From an uncultured Dermatophilus sp. (GTDB lineage: Bacteria; Actinomycetota; Actinomycetes; Actinomycetales; Dermatophilaceae): a DNA stretch of 7,015 bases. This document shows, one piece after another, positions 1-6,433 of this stretch. The stretch's first letter is position 1; the number at the start of each line of letters is the position of its first letter. The stretch covers positions 1-7,015 of the forward strand of contig CAMCQD010000088.1 in NCBI GenBank assembly GCA_945876925.1, read 5' to 3'. Under the pieces are notes generated by a model, which made no database searches, was not told the DNA's origin, and saw only the letters and a list, made by a program, of their open reading frames with translations. A program made the translations under genes and the position numbers.

Positions 1-1126
1 ACTCCTCATCGGTCACATCGGCGTCCACCACCGCCACCAGGCGCATCCGCAGCCGCGGGTGCGGCACCCCGGTCACCCCGGCATCCCGCACTCCCGGCAC
101 GCTCCGCAGGAACCGCTCGACCTCCTCGGCCACGACGGTGTGCCCGCCGGTGGTGATCGCAGCACCGCCCCGGCCGCGGACGATGAATCCGCCGGGAACC
201 TCCTGCGCCAGGTCACCGGCGCAGGCCCAGCCGTCGCTGCCGGTGCGCAGCGGGCCCGGATCGCCCAGGTAGCCCTTGATGTGGAAGGGCGAGCGGGACC
301 ATAGCCAGCCGTCCCGCACCCCGGCCTGGACTGCCGGGAAGGGGGCCAGCGGGCCGGGAGCCTCGCGGATGCCGACCAGGGACAGCTCGGCGGCACCGTA
401 GTACTCGATCAGGCGCAGGCCCAGTTCGCCCGCCGTCGCCCAGGCCTCCCCGGGCACGACGTCCCCGGCTGCCACCACGGTGCGCAGCCGCGGCCACTCC
501 CCCGCCCGCACCTGCGCGAACAGGACGGGCAGCATGGCCGGGACGACGTGGATGATCCCTGCTTCCCGGGCCGGGGGGATGCCCCCGGCCTCGCCCGGGA
601 AGGGAACCGGCGGTGACGCCGGTGGTGCTGCCGGGGCCGGAGGGGAAGCCGCCGCATCCGCGAGCGCCCCGCCCGTCACCGCCGGGCCGGTTCCGCGCTC
701 ACCGTCCCGCCCGGCCCCCAGATCGGCTGCTACCGGCACGGCCTGGCATTCCAGCGCGTGCCAGGCCGCGAACGAGAACATGGTCGAGCTCAGCGGACCC
801 GGCACGGCCACCACGTCCCCCGGGACCAGGCCGATGGCGCCGGCGAACGCGGCGGCCGAGTACTCCCACGAGGCCCGGGAACGATGCACCGCCCGGGGGA
901 GGCCGGAGGAGCCGGAGGTGAACAGCACCAGATCCCGCGGGGCCAGGGCGCCGCGCTCCCGGGCCGCGCGCACGGCCTGCTCAGCTGCGGCGCGCTGCCC
1001 GCCGGGCCAGGAGGCGTCGAGCACGGCGATGACGTCATCGGTGGCCAGTGCCCGCTCCCAGGCGGCCAGCGCCGCCTGCCGGTCAGATACGGCGATCAGC
1101 GTGACTGGCGGCGCGCAGCTGGTCAC
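1..1126 (-). CDS. AMP-forming acyl-CoA synthetase-like protein (MenE/YhfT-like), C-terminus off the left edge
   Basis: Not recognised to a single substrate. I read 375 codons on the minus strand from GTG at 1126, running off the left edge. The start is set by the GTGA overlap with the bioY stop and by a GGGAGG ribosome site at 1138-1143. Adenylate-forming motifs appear in order: P-loop TSGSSGLPR at residues 70-78 (Arg where Lys is usual), YYGAAE 242-247 in the place of YGxTE, and AGDL 303-306 in the place of TGDL. The hinge/A8 segment is GRGGAAITTGG at 318-328 followed by EEVE. The N-terminus before the P-loop is short, as in actinobacterial MenE proteins, and residues about 135-190 are an Ala/Pro-rich low-complexity insertion. 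The A10 lysine region would lie off-window. The family makes acyl-AMP and then acyl-CoA. Translational coupling to bioY points to biotin or pimelate-type acids, as in Bacillus yhfT, rather than menaquinone synthesis. Family assignment is firm; substrate is inference. Confidence 0.88.
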   Translation of the reverse strand, partial: MTSCAPPVTLIAVSDRQAALAAWERALATDDVIAVLDASWPGGQRAAAEQAVRAARERGALAPRDLVLFTSGSSGLPRAVHRSRASWEYSAAAFAGAIGLVPGDVVAVPGPLSSTMFSFAAWHALECQAVPVAADLGAGRDGERGTGPAVTGGALADAAASPPAPAAPPASPPVPFPGEAGGIPPAREAGIIHVVPAMLPVLFAQVRAGEWPRLRTVVAAGDVVPGEAWATAGELGLRLIEYYGAAELSLVGIREAPGPLAPFPAVQAGVRDGWLWSRSPFHIKGYLGDPGPLRTGSDGWACAGDLAQEVPGGFIVRGRGGAAITTGGHTVVAEEVERFLRSVPGVRDAGVTGVPHPRLRMRLVAVVDADVTDEE

Positions 1127-1773
1127 TGGTCCCGGCGCCTCCCCCGGGCCGGCAGCAAATCCGGGAAGGCCCGCTGCACGGCCAGCGTCACCGTCACCGC
1201 CACCACGGCCTTGACCAGGTCGCCGGGGACGAAGATCAGGTCGGCGGCCAGCGCCTGGGGCAAGGTGAGCTGGGCACGCCACATCATGCCCAGGATGCCG
1301 ATGGCATGCAGCACGACGATGCCGCCGAACACCACGGCAAACGACGTCATCAGCACGGGGTGGTCCCCGCGGCGGGCGGTCAGGTAGCCGATGACGGCGG
1401 CGGCCACGATGTAGCCGAGCACGAATCCGGCGGTGGGGCCGGCGAAGACACCCAGCCCGCCGCGGCCCCCGGCCAGCACGGGAAGGCCGGCGGCGCACAA
1501 GGCGACCATGAGCGCCACCGCGGCCGCGCCCCGGCGGGCGCCCAGCAGCGCCCCGGCGAGCATCACCCCCAGCGACTGGAGCGTGATGGGCACGCCTGAG
1601 CCGACCGGGTCGATAGCACCCGGGATGCCCAGCACGACGATGAGGGCCGTGAACGAGGCCACCAGCGCCAGGTCGCGCGCGCTCATCCGGCGCCGTTTCA
1701 CGCCCTCACCAGCGGCGTCCGGCGGCGCCGCGCCCTGGGTGGCGTTGTCCACACTTCGTGGTCCGGTGGGCAT
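1123..1773 (-). CDS. bioY: BioY-family biotin transporter (S component)
   Basis: This 216-aa integral membrane protein binds and imports biotin, alone or with a shared ECF energy-coupling module. The BioY signature is clear: VPITLQSLGVMLAGALLGAR at residues 61-80, the Gly-rich GLGVFAGPTAGFVLGY near 106-121, and FVPGDLVKAVVA at 181-192. About six hydrophobic helices lie between residues 35 and 200. I chose ATG at 1773 because GGAAGG at 1780-1785 sits 6 nt upstream. The frame stays open to 1896, but that extension has no conserved sequence. Residues 1-33 are a polar cytoplasmic extension, and an alternative start at Met30 would give a more usual N-terminus. No bioM/bioN (ATPase/transmembrane) partners are adjacent, so it acts alone or with distant ECF genes. 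It is first of a coupled pair with the downstream ligase (GTGA overlap at 1123-1126). Transcription must begin in the divergent region shared with pntA. Confidence 0.95.
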   Translation of the reverse strand: MPTGPRSVDNATQGAAPPDAAGEGVKRRRMSARDLALVASFTALIVVLGIPGAIDPVGSGVPITLQSLGVMLAGALLGARRGAAAVALMVALCAAGLPVLAGGRGGLGVFAGPTAGFVLGYIVAAAVIGYLTARRGDHPVLMTSFAVVFGGIVVLHAIGILGMMWRAQLTLPQALAADLIFVPGDLVKAVVAVTVTLAVQRAFPDLLPARGRRRDQ

Positions 1774-1972
1774 GGCAATCCTTCCGTTCGGGTAGGGACG
1801 GGCTAGAGTCTGCCAGGTCACCACGTTATGAGTCAGCGGCCCTGCCGTTCCGCCCGCACCCCGCGGTTCGCGGCGGAGCCCGCCCAGGCCAGCCAATGTC
1901 TTAGTGTCGGAGGATCACACCGGTGCCAGGCCGGCCCGGTCCAATCAGTTGCAGCCATGAAAGGGAGCAGCC
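1774..1972. promoter_or_regulatory. Divergent bioY / pntA intergenic region
   Basis: These 199 bases separate two outward-reading operons and so must carry both promoters and probably the biotin-responsive operator. I see no convincing -35/-10 pair. Weak TANNNT candidates are TAGTGT at 1902-1907 (plus strand, toward pntA) and TAACGT at 1828-1823 (minus strand, toward bioY). Short symmetric elements are CACCGGTG at 1918-1925 and GGTCACC at 1817-1823. No clear BirA-type or BioQ-type long palindrome was found by eye. The function of the region follows from gene orientation; the individual sites are tentative. Confidence 0.55.
1960..1967 (+). promoter_or_regulatory. Ribosome binding site of pntA, fixes the GTG start
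   Basis: The purine-rich AAAGGGAG lies 5 nt before GTG at 1973. It supports that start over any other, and the encoded N-terminus (MLIGVPQE, then ETRVAATP) aligns with the conserved beginning of PntA proteins. Confidence 0.8.
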
Positions 1973-3508
1973 GTGCTGATCGGAGTGCCGCAGGAGACAC
2001 TTCCCGGTGAGACGCGGGTGGCGGCCACGCCCACCACTGTCGCTTCGCTCATCAAGCTCGGTCACGATGTCATCGTCGAGGCAGGTGCCGGGGAGCGCGC
2101 CGACCTGGTAGACGACGCCTTCGTCGAAGCGGGTGCCGTTATCGGGGATCTGAACCGCGTCTGGGACGCCGACATCATCATAAAGATCAATCCGCCGAAC
2201 GCCGAGGAACTCGAGCTCATCAACGACGGCGCGACCCTCATCGGGCTGCTCAACCCCCGCCTGGACCCGCAGATGGTCGAGGCCCTGGCCGCGCGCAATA
2301 TCACCGCGCTCGCCATGGACGCGGTACCGCGGATCTCACGCGCGCAGTCCATGGACGTGCTCTCGTCGATGGCCAATATCGCCGGATACCGCGCCGTCAT
2401 CGAAGCGGCCCACGAGTTCGGCCGGTTCTTCACCGGCCAGGTCACCGCGGCGGGCAAGGTCCCCCCGGCCACCGTTTTCGTCGCCGGCGCCGGCGTGGCC
2501 GGGCTGGCCGCGATCGGGGCTGCGGGCAGCCTGGGCGCGATCGTGCGCGCCACCGATACCCGGCCCGAGGTAGGTGAGCAGGTTAAATCGATGGGGGCCG
2601 ACTTCGTGGCCGTCACCACCGGCGAGGAGGAGGTCAGCAGCGACGGCTACGCCAAGGAGACGAGCGCCGCCTACGAGGCCGCCGCCGCCGCGATGTACGC
2701 CCAGCAGGCCAAAGAAGTCGACATCATCATCACGACCGCGCTGATCCCGGGGCGTCCTGCCCCGCGGCTCATCACCGCCGAGATGGTCGACACGATGAAA
2801 CCCGGCTCGGTCATCGTCGACATGGCCGCCGCCAACGGCGGCAACGTCGAGGGCTGCGTGCCCGGCGAGAAGATCGTCACCCCCGGCGGCGTCACGATCA
2901 TCGGCTACACCGACCTGGCCGGCCGGCTGCCCACCCAGGCCTCGCAGCTGTACGGCACCAACGTGGTCAACCTGCTCAAGCTGCTCACGCCCGGCAAGGA
3001 CGGGACGCTCGTGCTCGACATGGACGATGTCGTTCAGCGCGGCATCACGGTCGTGCTCAACGGCGAGCTGATGTGGCCGCCGCCTCCGGTACAGGTCTCC
3101 GCCGCGCCCGCGCCGGCGGCTCCCGCACCCGAGAAGGCCCCGGTCCCCGAGAAGGCCCCGCCCTCGCCCATGCGCCGGTACATCGGCATCGGGGTCGCGG
3201 CCGCGCTATTCCTCTCCGCGGCAACGGTCACCCCGGCCAGCCTGCTCAGCCACATGATGGTGTTCGCACTGTCCGTCGTGATCGGCTTCTACGTGATCGG
3301 CAATGTGCACCACGCCCTGCACACGCCGCTGATGTCGGTGACCAACGCCATCTCGGGGATCATCGTCGTCGGCGCGCTGGCCCAGATCACCACCGCCACG
3401 CCCGTCGTCCTCGTGCTCGCGTTCATCGCCGTGCTGGTGGCGAGCATCAACGTCTTCGGCGGGTTCACCGTCACCCAACGCATGCTCTCCATGTTCACGA
3501 GAGGCTGA
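1973..3508 (+). CDS. pntA: Proton-translocating NAD(P) transhydrogenase, alpha subunit (fused domain I plus membrane part)
   Basis: With PntB this enzyme transfers hydride between NADH and NADP+ at the cytoplasmic membrane, coupled to proton flow, and supplies NADPH. The protein has 511 aa, matching the fused enterobacterial alpha subunit (about 510) rather than the split PntAA/PntAB of mycobacteria. The NAD-binding domain I covers residues 1 to about 370: ETRVAATP at 13-20, the RQD loop PRISRAQSMD at 119-128 (R120, Q125, D128), the LSSMANIAGYRAV stretch after it, the Rossmann loop VAGAGVAGLAA at 170-180, and TDTRPEVGEQVKSMGADF near 194-211. A Pro/Ala/Glu/Lys linker spans about 369-400. Four membrane helices follow at about 403-420, 427-447, 456-474 and 477-497. 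The GTG start is supported by AAAGGGAG at 1960-1967. pntB begins 7 nt after the stop, so the two are one operon and probably co-translated in balance. Confidence 0.97.
   Translation: MLIGVPQETLPGETRVAATPTTVASLIKLGHDVIVEAGAGERADLVDDAFVEAGAVIGDLNRVWDADIIIKINPPNAEELELINDGATLIGLLNPRLDPQMVEALAARNITALAMDAVPRISRAQSMDVLSSMANIAGYRAVIEAAHEFGRFFTGQVTAAGKVPPATVFVAGAGVAGLAAIGAAGSLGAIVRATDTRPEVGEQVKSMGADFVAVTTGEEEVSSDGYAKETSAAYEAAAAAMYAQQAKEVDIIITTALIPGRPAPRLITAEMVDTMKPGSVIVDMAAANGGNVEGCVPGEKIVTPGGVTIIGYTDLAGRLPTQASQLYGTNVVNLLKLLTPGKDGTLVLDMDDVVQRGITVVLNGELMWPPPPVQVSAAPAPAAPAPEKAPVPEKAPPSPMRRYIGIGVAAALFLSAATVTPASLLSHMMVFALSVVIGFYVIGNVHHALHTPLMSVTNAISGIIVVGALAQITTATPVVLVLAFIAVLVASINVFGGFTVTQRMLSMFTRG
3128..3163 (+). 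repeat. 18-bp tandem duplication in the pntA linker
   Basis: Two adjacent 18-bp units (3128-3145 and 3146-3163) are identical at 16 of 18 positions; the first is cccgagaaggccccggtc. They encode PEKAPV and PEKAPP in the linker between the soluble NAD domain and the first membrane helix. The period is a multiple of three, so copy-number change would keep the frame and alter only linker length. Confidence 0.85.
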
Positions 3509-3515
3509 TCTGCCC

Positions 3516-4952
3516 GTGTTCGACACCATGTCCCAAGCTGCCTACATCGTCTCCGGGCTGCTGTTCATCCTCGCGCTGGCAGGCCTGAGCAAGCACGAGA
3601 CCGCCCGGGCCGGCAATGGCTACGGCATCGCCGGCATGACCATCGCCCTGGTCGCGGCCATCGGCGCCGCCGTCACCGTCGACGCACCCGCGATCGCGAT
3701 GGTGCTGCTCGGCGTCGCCGTCCTCATCGGCGCCTGCATCGGCATCTGGTTCGCCCTCAAGGTCGAGATGACCGAGATGCCGCAGCTCATCGCCCTGCTG
3801 CACAGTTTCGTCGGGCTGGCCGCCGTGCTGGTCGGCTTCAACTCCTGGCTGGAGCAGCGCGCCGGCCACGCCACCGCGCTCACCGGCGAGGCGCACACGC
3901 TCCACCTCATCCACAATGGCGAGGTCTTCCTCGGCATCTTCATCGGGGCGGTAACTTTCACCGGGTCGATCGTGGCGTTCCTCAAACTATCGGCCAAGAT
4001 CAAGTCGGCCCCGCTGGAGCTGCCGCACCACAACCTCATCAACCTGGCCGCGATCGTCGTCTCGCTCGGCCTCATGGTGTGGTTCACCCCGTCGGGTAAT
4101 GCCGTCCCGCTGGTCATCATGACGATCATCTCGCTGGCGCTCGGCTGGCACCTGGTCGCCAGCATCGGCGGCGGCGACATGCCCGTCGTCGTGTCCATGC
4201 TGAACTCGTACTCCGGCTGGGCCGCGGCCGCCTCGGGCTTCATGCTCGGCAACGACCTGCTCATCATCACCGGCGCGCTGGTGGGCTCCTCCGGTGCGTA
4301 CCTGTCGTACATCATGTGCAAGGCCATGAACCGCTCGTTCATCTCAGTCATCGCCGGCGGTTTCGGCTCCGACGGTGCCGTGCGCGGCGAGGCCAAGGAC
4401 TACGGCGAGCACCGCGAGACCACGGTCGAGCAGGTTACCGAGCTGCTGAGCAACGCCAGCTCGGTCATCATCACCCCCGGCTACGGCATGGCCGTCGCCC
4501 AGGCGCAGTACCCGGTCGCGGAGATCACCGCCAAGCTGCGGGCCAATGGCACCAGCGTGCGCTTCGGCGTGCACCCGGTCGCCGGTCGTCTTCCCGGGCA
4601 CATGAATGTGCTGCTTGCCGAGGCGAAGGTGCCCTACGACATCGTCCTGGAAATGGACGAGATCAACGACGACTTCGCCGACACCGACGTGGTGCTCGTC
4701 ATCGGCGCGAACGACACGGTCAACCCGTCCGCGATGGACGACCCGTCCTCGCCCATCGCCGGCATGCCGGTGCTGCGGGTGTGGGAAGCTAAGGACGTCA
4801 TCGTGTTCAAGCGGTCGATGAACACCGGGTACGCCGGCGTGCAGAACCCGCTCTTCTTCAAGGAGAACACGAGCATGCTGTTCGGCGACGCCAAGGAACG
4901 CGTGGACGACATCCTGCGGGCGCTCAAGACCGAGCCGGCCCAGAAGGCCTGA
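3516..4952 (+). CDS. pntB: Proton-translocating NAD(P) transhydrogenase, beta subunit
   Basis: This is the membrane and NADP(H)-binding subunit of the PntAB complex; proton passage through it drives NADP+ reduction. The protein has 478 aa. About nine membrane helices lie between residues 6 and 266, as in E. coli PntB. The proton-path residues are in context: H96 in LLHSFVGLAAVLVGFNS (E. coli H91), D221 in GGGDMPVVV and N230 in MLNSYSGW (E. coli D213 and N222, same spacing). The NADP domain III covers about 290-478 with GYGMAVAQAQ at 322-331, HPVAGRLPGHMNVLL at 353-367, VIGANDTVNPSA at 395-406 and KRSMNTGYAGVQNPLFF at 432-448. I took GTG at 3516 because it gives the same N-terminal length as E. 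coli PntB; GAGAGG at 3499-3504 is the likely ribosome site though rather far away (11 nt). ATG at 3528 is an alternative. No defect is visible. Confidence 0.97.
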   Translation: MFDTMSQAAYIVSGLLFILALAGLSKHETARAGNGYGIAGMTIALVAAIGAAVTVDAPAIAMVLLGVAVLIGACIGIWFALKVEMTEMPQLIALLHSFVGLAAVLVGFNSWLEQRAGHATALTGEAHTLHLIHNGEVFLGIFIGAVTFTGSIVAFLKLSAKIKSAPLELPHHNLINLAAIVVSLGLMVWFTPSGNAVPLVIMTIISLALGWHLVASIGGGDMPVVVSMLNSYSGWAAAASGFMLGNDLLIITGALVGSSGAYLSYIMCKAMNRSFISVIAGGFGSDGAVRGEAKDYGEHRETTVEQVTELLSNASSVIITPGYGMAVAQAQYPVAEITAKLRANGTSVRFGVHPVAGRLPGHMNVLLAEAKVPYDIVLEMDEINDDFADTDVVLVIGANDTVNPSAMDDPSSPIAGMPVLRVWEAKDVIVFKRSMNTGYAGVQNPLFFKENTSMLFGDAKERVDDILRALKTEPAQKA

Positions 4953-4977
4953 CCAGCGGCTCGCCTCCGGCTCATCC

Positions 4978-5022
4978 GCGGCGGCCCGGCTGCTCCCCCG
5001 GCGGGAGCGGCCGGGTCGCCGC
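4978..5022. terminator. Strong GC hairpin between convergent operons, probable bidirectional terminator
   Basis: The arms 4978-4997 and 5003-5022 pair over 20 bp (18 Watson-Crick pairs and two G-U wobbles, at 4984/5016 and 4991/5009) around the 5-nt loop CCGGC. It starts 25 bp after the pntB stop and ends 32 bp before the stop of the minus-strand gene ending at 5055, where both transcripts need to end. No T-tract follows on either strand, so it would be a U-less actinobacterial-type terminator or a 3'-end stabiliser. The structure is seen directly; terminator function is inferred from position. Confidence 0.75.
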
Positions 5023-5054
5023 TGGCGTCCGGGGACCTCGCGCGGGCAGCGGGC

Positions 5055-5462
5055 TCAGGTGTCGTGGCGCGGCCCCGTCAGCGGCGCGGCAAGGGTGGTG
5101 TCCCGGCGGCCCGCATCCCAGGCCATCGCCAGGGTGGCGGCGCGGACGATGGCGTCGGTGTCGCCGAGGGAGTGCCCGAGGGCGAGGCGAGCGTACATCA
5201 CCGCGGCGGTGGCGTAGCCGGCGTCGGAGGTATCGCACTGGGTGTCGTCGATGACGACCCCGGCGCAGGCCTTGCCGATGGTGTACCACCAATCCGCGAC
5301 TTCCTGGGAGACTCCCACGTCGGCCATCGCGCTGATGGTCTCGGCGAGTTCCGGCACGGCGGCGAGGTCGACGGGTAGCGCCGTGCCCTCGACGGCGACC
5401 GCGAACCGTGCGATGGCCGCCTCGTCGAAGGTGCCGCCGTCCCCGTGGTGGCATGCGTTCAC
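5055..5462 (-). CDS. Uncharacterised 135-aa protein, last gene of the wall-hydrolase operon
   Basis: I do not recognise this protein. It is acidic to neutral, Ala-rich and mostly helical-looking, without signal peptide or membrane segment, so it is likely cytoplasmic. Three cysteines (residues 4, 66 and 76) and a WWYTIGKACAG stretch near 58-68 are the most distinctive parts; His5, His6 and Asp8 cluster at the N-terminus. The start is GTG at 5462, which shares GTGA with the stop of the hydrolase gene; AAAGGG about 10 nt upstream is a plausible ribosome site. Coupling implies it is made with the hydrolase and could serve the same process, for instance as a chaperone or immunity-type partner, but nothing in its sequence shows a role. 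It is followed by the 4978-5022 hairpin. Reality as a gene is supported by the overlap, ribosome site and non-arginine-rich composition in contrast to the overlapping frames. Confidence 0.72.
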   Translation of the reverse strand: MNACHHGDGGTFDEAAIARFAVAVEGTALPVDLAAVPELAETISAMADVGVSQEVADWWYTIGKACAGVVIDDTQCDTSDAGYATAAVMYARLALGHSLGDTDAIVRAATLAMAWDAGRRDTTLAAPLTGPRHDT

Positions 5463-6433
5463 GAGTTCAGCCCTTTCGGCCGCCAGATCTCGAAGATGGC
5501 CTTGCTGGCGGCAGTGGGGTAGTTACCGTTGCTGACCCCCTGGCTGGGGCCGCGGGCGTCGATGGTCTGCCGGATCTGCGGGTCCTTGACGATGACCACG
5601 TGCCCCACGGTCGCGGGGCCGAGGTAGGAATCCCAGAAGATCAGGTCACCGGGCTGCTCAGCCCCCTCGGGCACCCTCTCGCAGTTCCCGGAGGCGCACC
5701 AGTCACGTTGCCCCTGAGCGGTCCTGGGCAGCGACAAGCCGATCTGCGCCAGGGCGGCGCGGGTGAAGCTCGAGCAATCCCAGGCGTCCGGGCCGTTGGC
5801 TCCCATGATGTAGGCGTCACCCACCCGGGCCTGGGCCCACGCCAGCACCACCCCGGCACGTCCGGCGTACGGCTGCGTCAGCGTGGGGCATTCGGCTCCG
5901 GTGATGGTGGCGACGATGTTGCGAGCCTCGGCCATGCGCTGCCCGTAGCGGGCGGGGAAGGCGGAGCGCTGGACCCGCTGCGCCACGACCCCGGGATCGA
6001 TGGACCGCCAGTCCGGGATGTGCTCGACCATGTACGCCAGGAAGTCATCGGCGGCGCGGTCGACATCGGTGGCGTTGTGCCAGCCCTGGCTGGGCCGCTG
6101 CTGCAGCCAGCCGAGCGAATCGCGGTCCCCGTAGGACAGGTTCGCGAGTCCGGACTCCACCAGGCCCGCCGACACGATGATCTCGGCTCCCGCGCGGCCC
6201 ACCCCGGCCCGGTCGGCGGCGGCGATCCCCCGCCGCGCGACGTCGATCTGCGAGGCGGTGAGACCGAGCTGCTGCGCATCCTGGGCGCGCACGCACGTGG
6301 TGGCGGCGCGCGCCCGGCCAGGCACCCCGGCCGAGCCGGGGGTGCCCGTGTACGTCACCGTCCCGCCGTTGCCGACGACGCCCGCGAGCAGCGGCACGAG
6401 CACCACGCCCGCGACCAGGTAGCGCAGCTTCAT
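5459..6433 (-). CDS. Two-domain cell wall hydrolase: lysozyme/transglycosylase-like plus NlpC/P60 peptidase
   Basis: A 324-aa exported protein that likely cuts peptidoglycan. Residues 2-22 are a hydrophobic signal or anchor (LRYLVAGVVLVPLLAGVVG). A low-complexity spacer follows, ending near RARAATT, a possible cleavage site at about 40-44. Residues 60-180 resemble the lysozyme-like domain of actinobacterial conjugation and plasmid hydrolases: E93 in SAGLVESGL is the candidate acid, followed by SLGWLQQRPSQGW (106-118). The C-terminal NlpC/P60 domain (about 190-324) has C220 in DAWDCSSFTRAAL as nucleophile, PGDLIFW 261-267 and H278 in VGHVVIV. The third catalytic position is taken by D292 in TIDARGP, where His, Asn or Gln is usual. 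C47/C182 and C246/C251 could form disulfides outside the cell. ATG at 6433 is chosen because it shares ATGA with the stop of the upstream gene; an upstream start at 6460 would overlap that gene by 31 bp. Similar hydrolases open the wall for DNA-transfer machines. Confidence 0.9.
   Translation of the reverse strand: MKLRYLVAGVVLVPLLAGVVGNGGTVTYTGTPGSAGVPGRARAATTCVRAQDAQQLGLTASQIDVARRGIAAADRAGVGRAGAEIIVSAGLVESGLANLSYGDRDSLGWLQQRPSQGWHNATDVDRAADDFLAYMVEHIPDWRSIDPGVVAQRVQRSAFPARYGQRMAEARNIVATITGAECPTLTQPYAGRAGVVLAWAQARVGDAYIMGANGPDAWDCSSFTRAALAQIGLSLPRTAQGQRDWCASGNCERVPEGAEQPGDLIFWDSYLGPATVGHVVIVKDPQIRQTIDARGPSQGVSNGNYPTAASKAIFEIWRPKGLNS

Noticed and set aside
1..375. Reading the ligase as menE of menaquinone synthesis
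   Set aside because: The short N-terminus is MenE-like, but no men gene is adjacent and the ligase is coupled to bioY; substrate left open.
480..1387. Long plus-strand open frames (244 and 209 codons)
   Set aside because: They lie antisense to the acyl-CoA synthetase and bioY, whose motifs are unmistakable; the plus-strand products are Pro/Arg/Gly-rich and have no domain.
1774..1896. N-terminal extension of bioY to a start at 1896
   Set aside because: The extra 41 residues are unlike BioY proteins, while ATG 1773 has a well-placed GGAAGG site.
1828..2010. 60-codon plus-strand frame upstream of pntA
   Set aside because: It overlaps the pntA start in another frame, shows no ribosome site and occupies the promoter region.
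3620..4396. 258-codon minus-strand frame inside pntB
   Set aside because: Antisense shadow of a fully conserved PntB; composition is Met/Ser/Thr/Ala-rich with no recognisable domain.
4972..5454. 160-codon minus-strand frame overlapping the 135-aa gene
   Set aside because: Extremely arginine-rich, typical of a wrong frame in GC-rich DNA; the 135-aa frame has the start/stop overlap and better composition.
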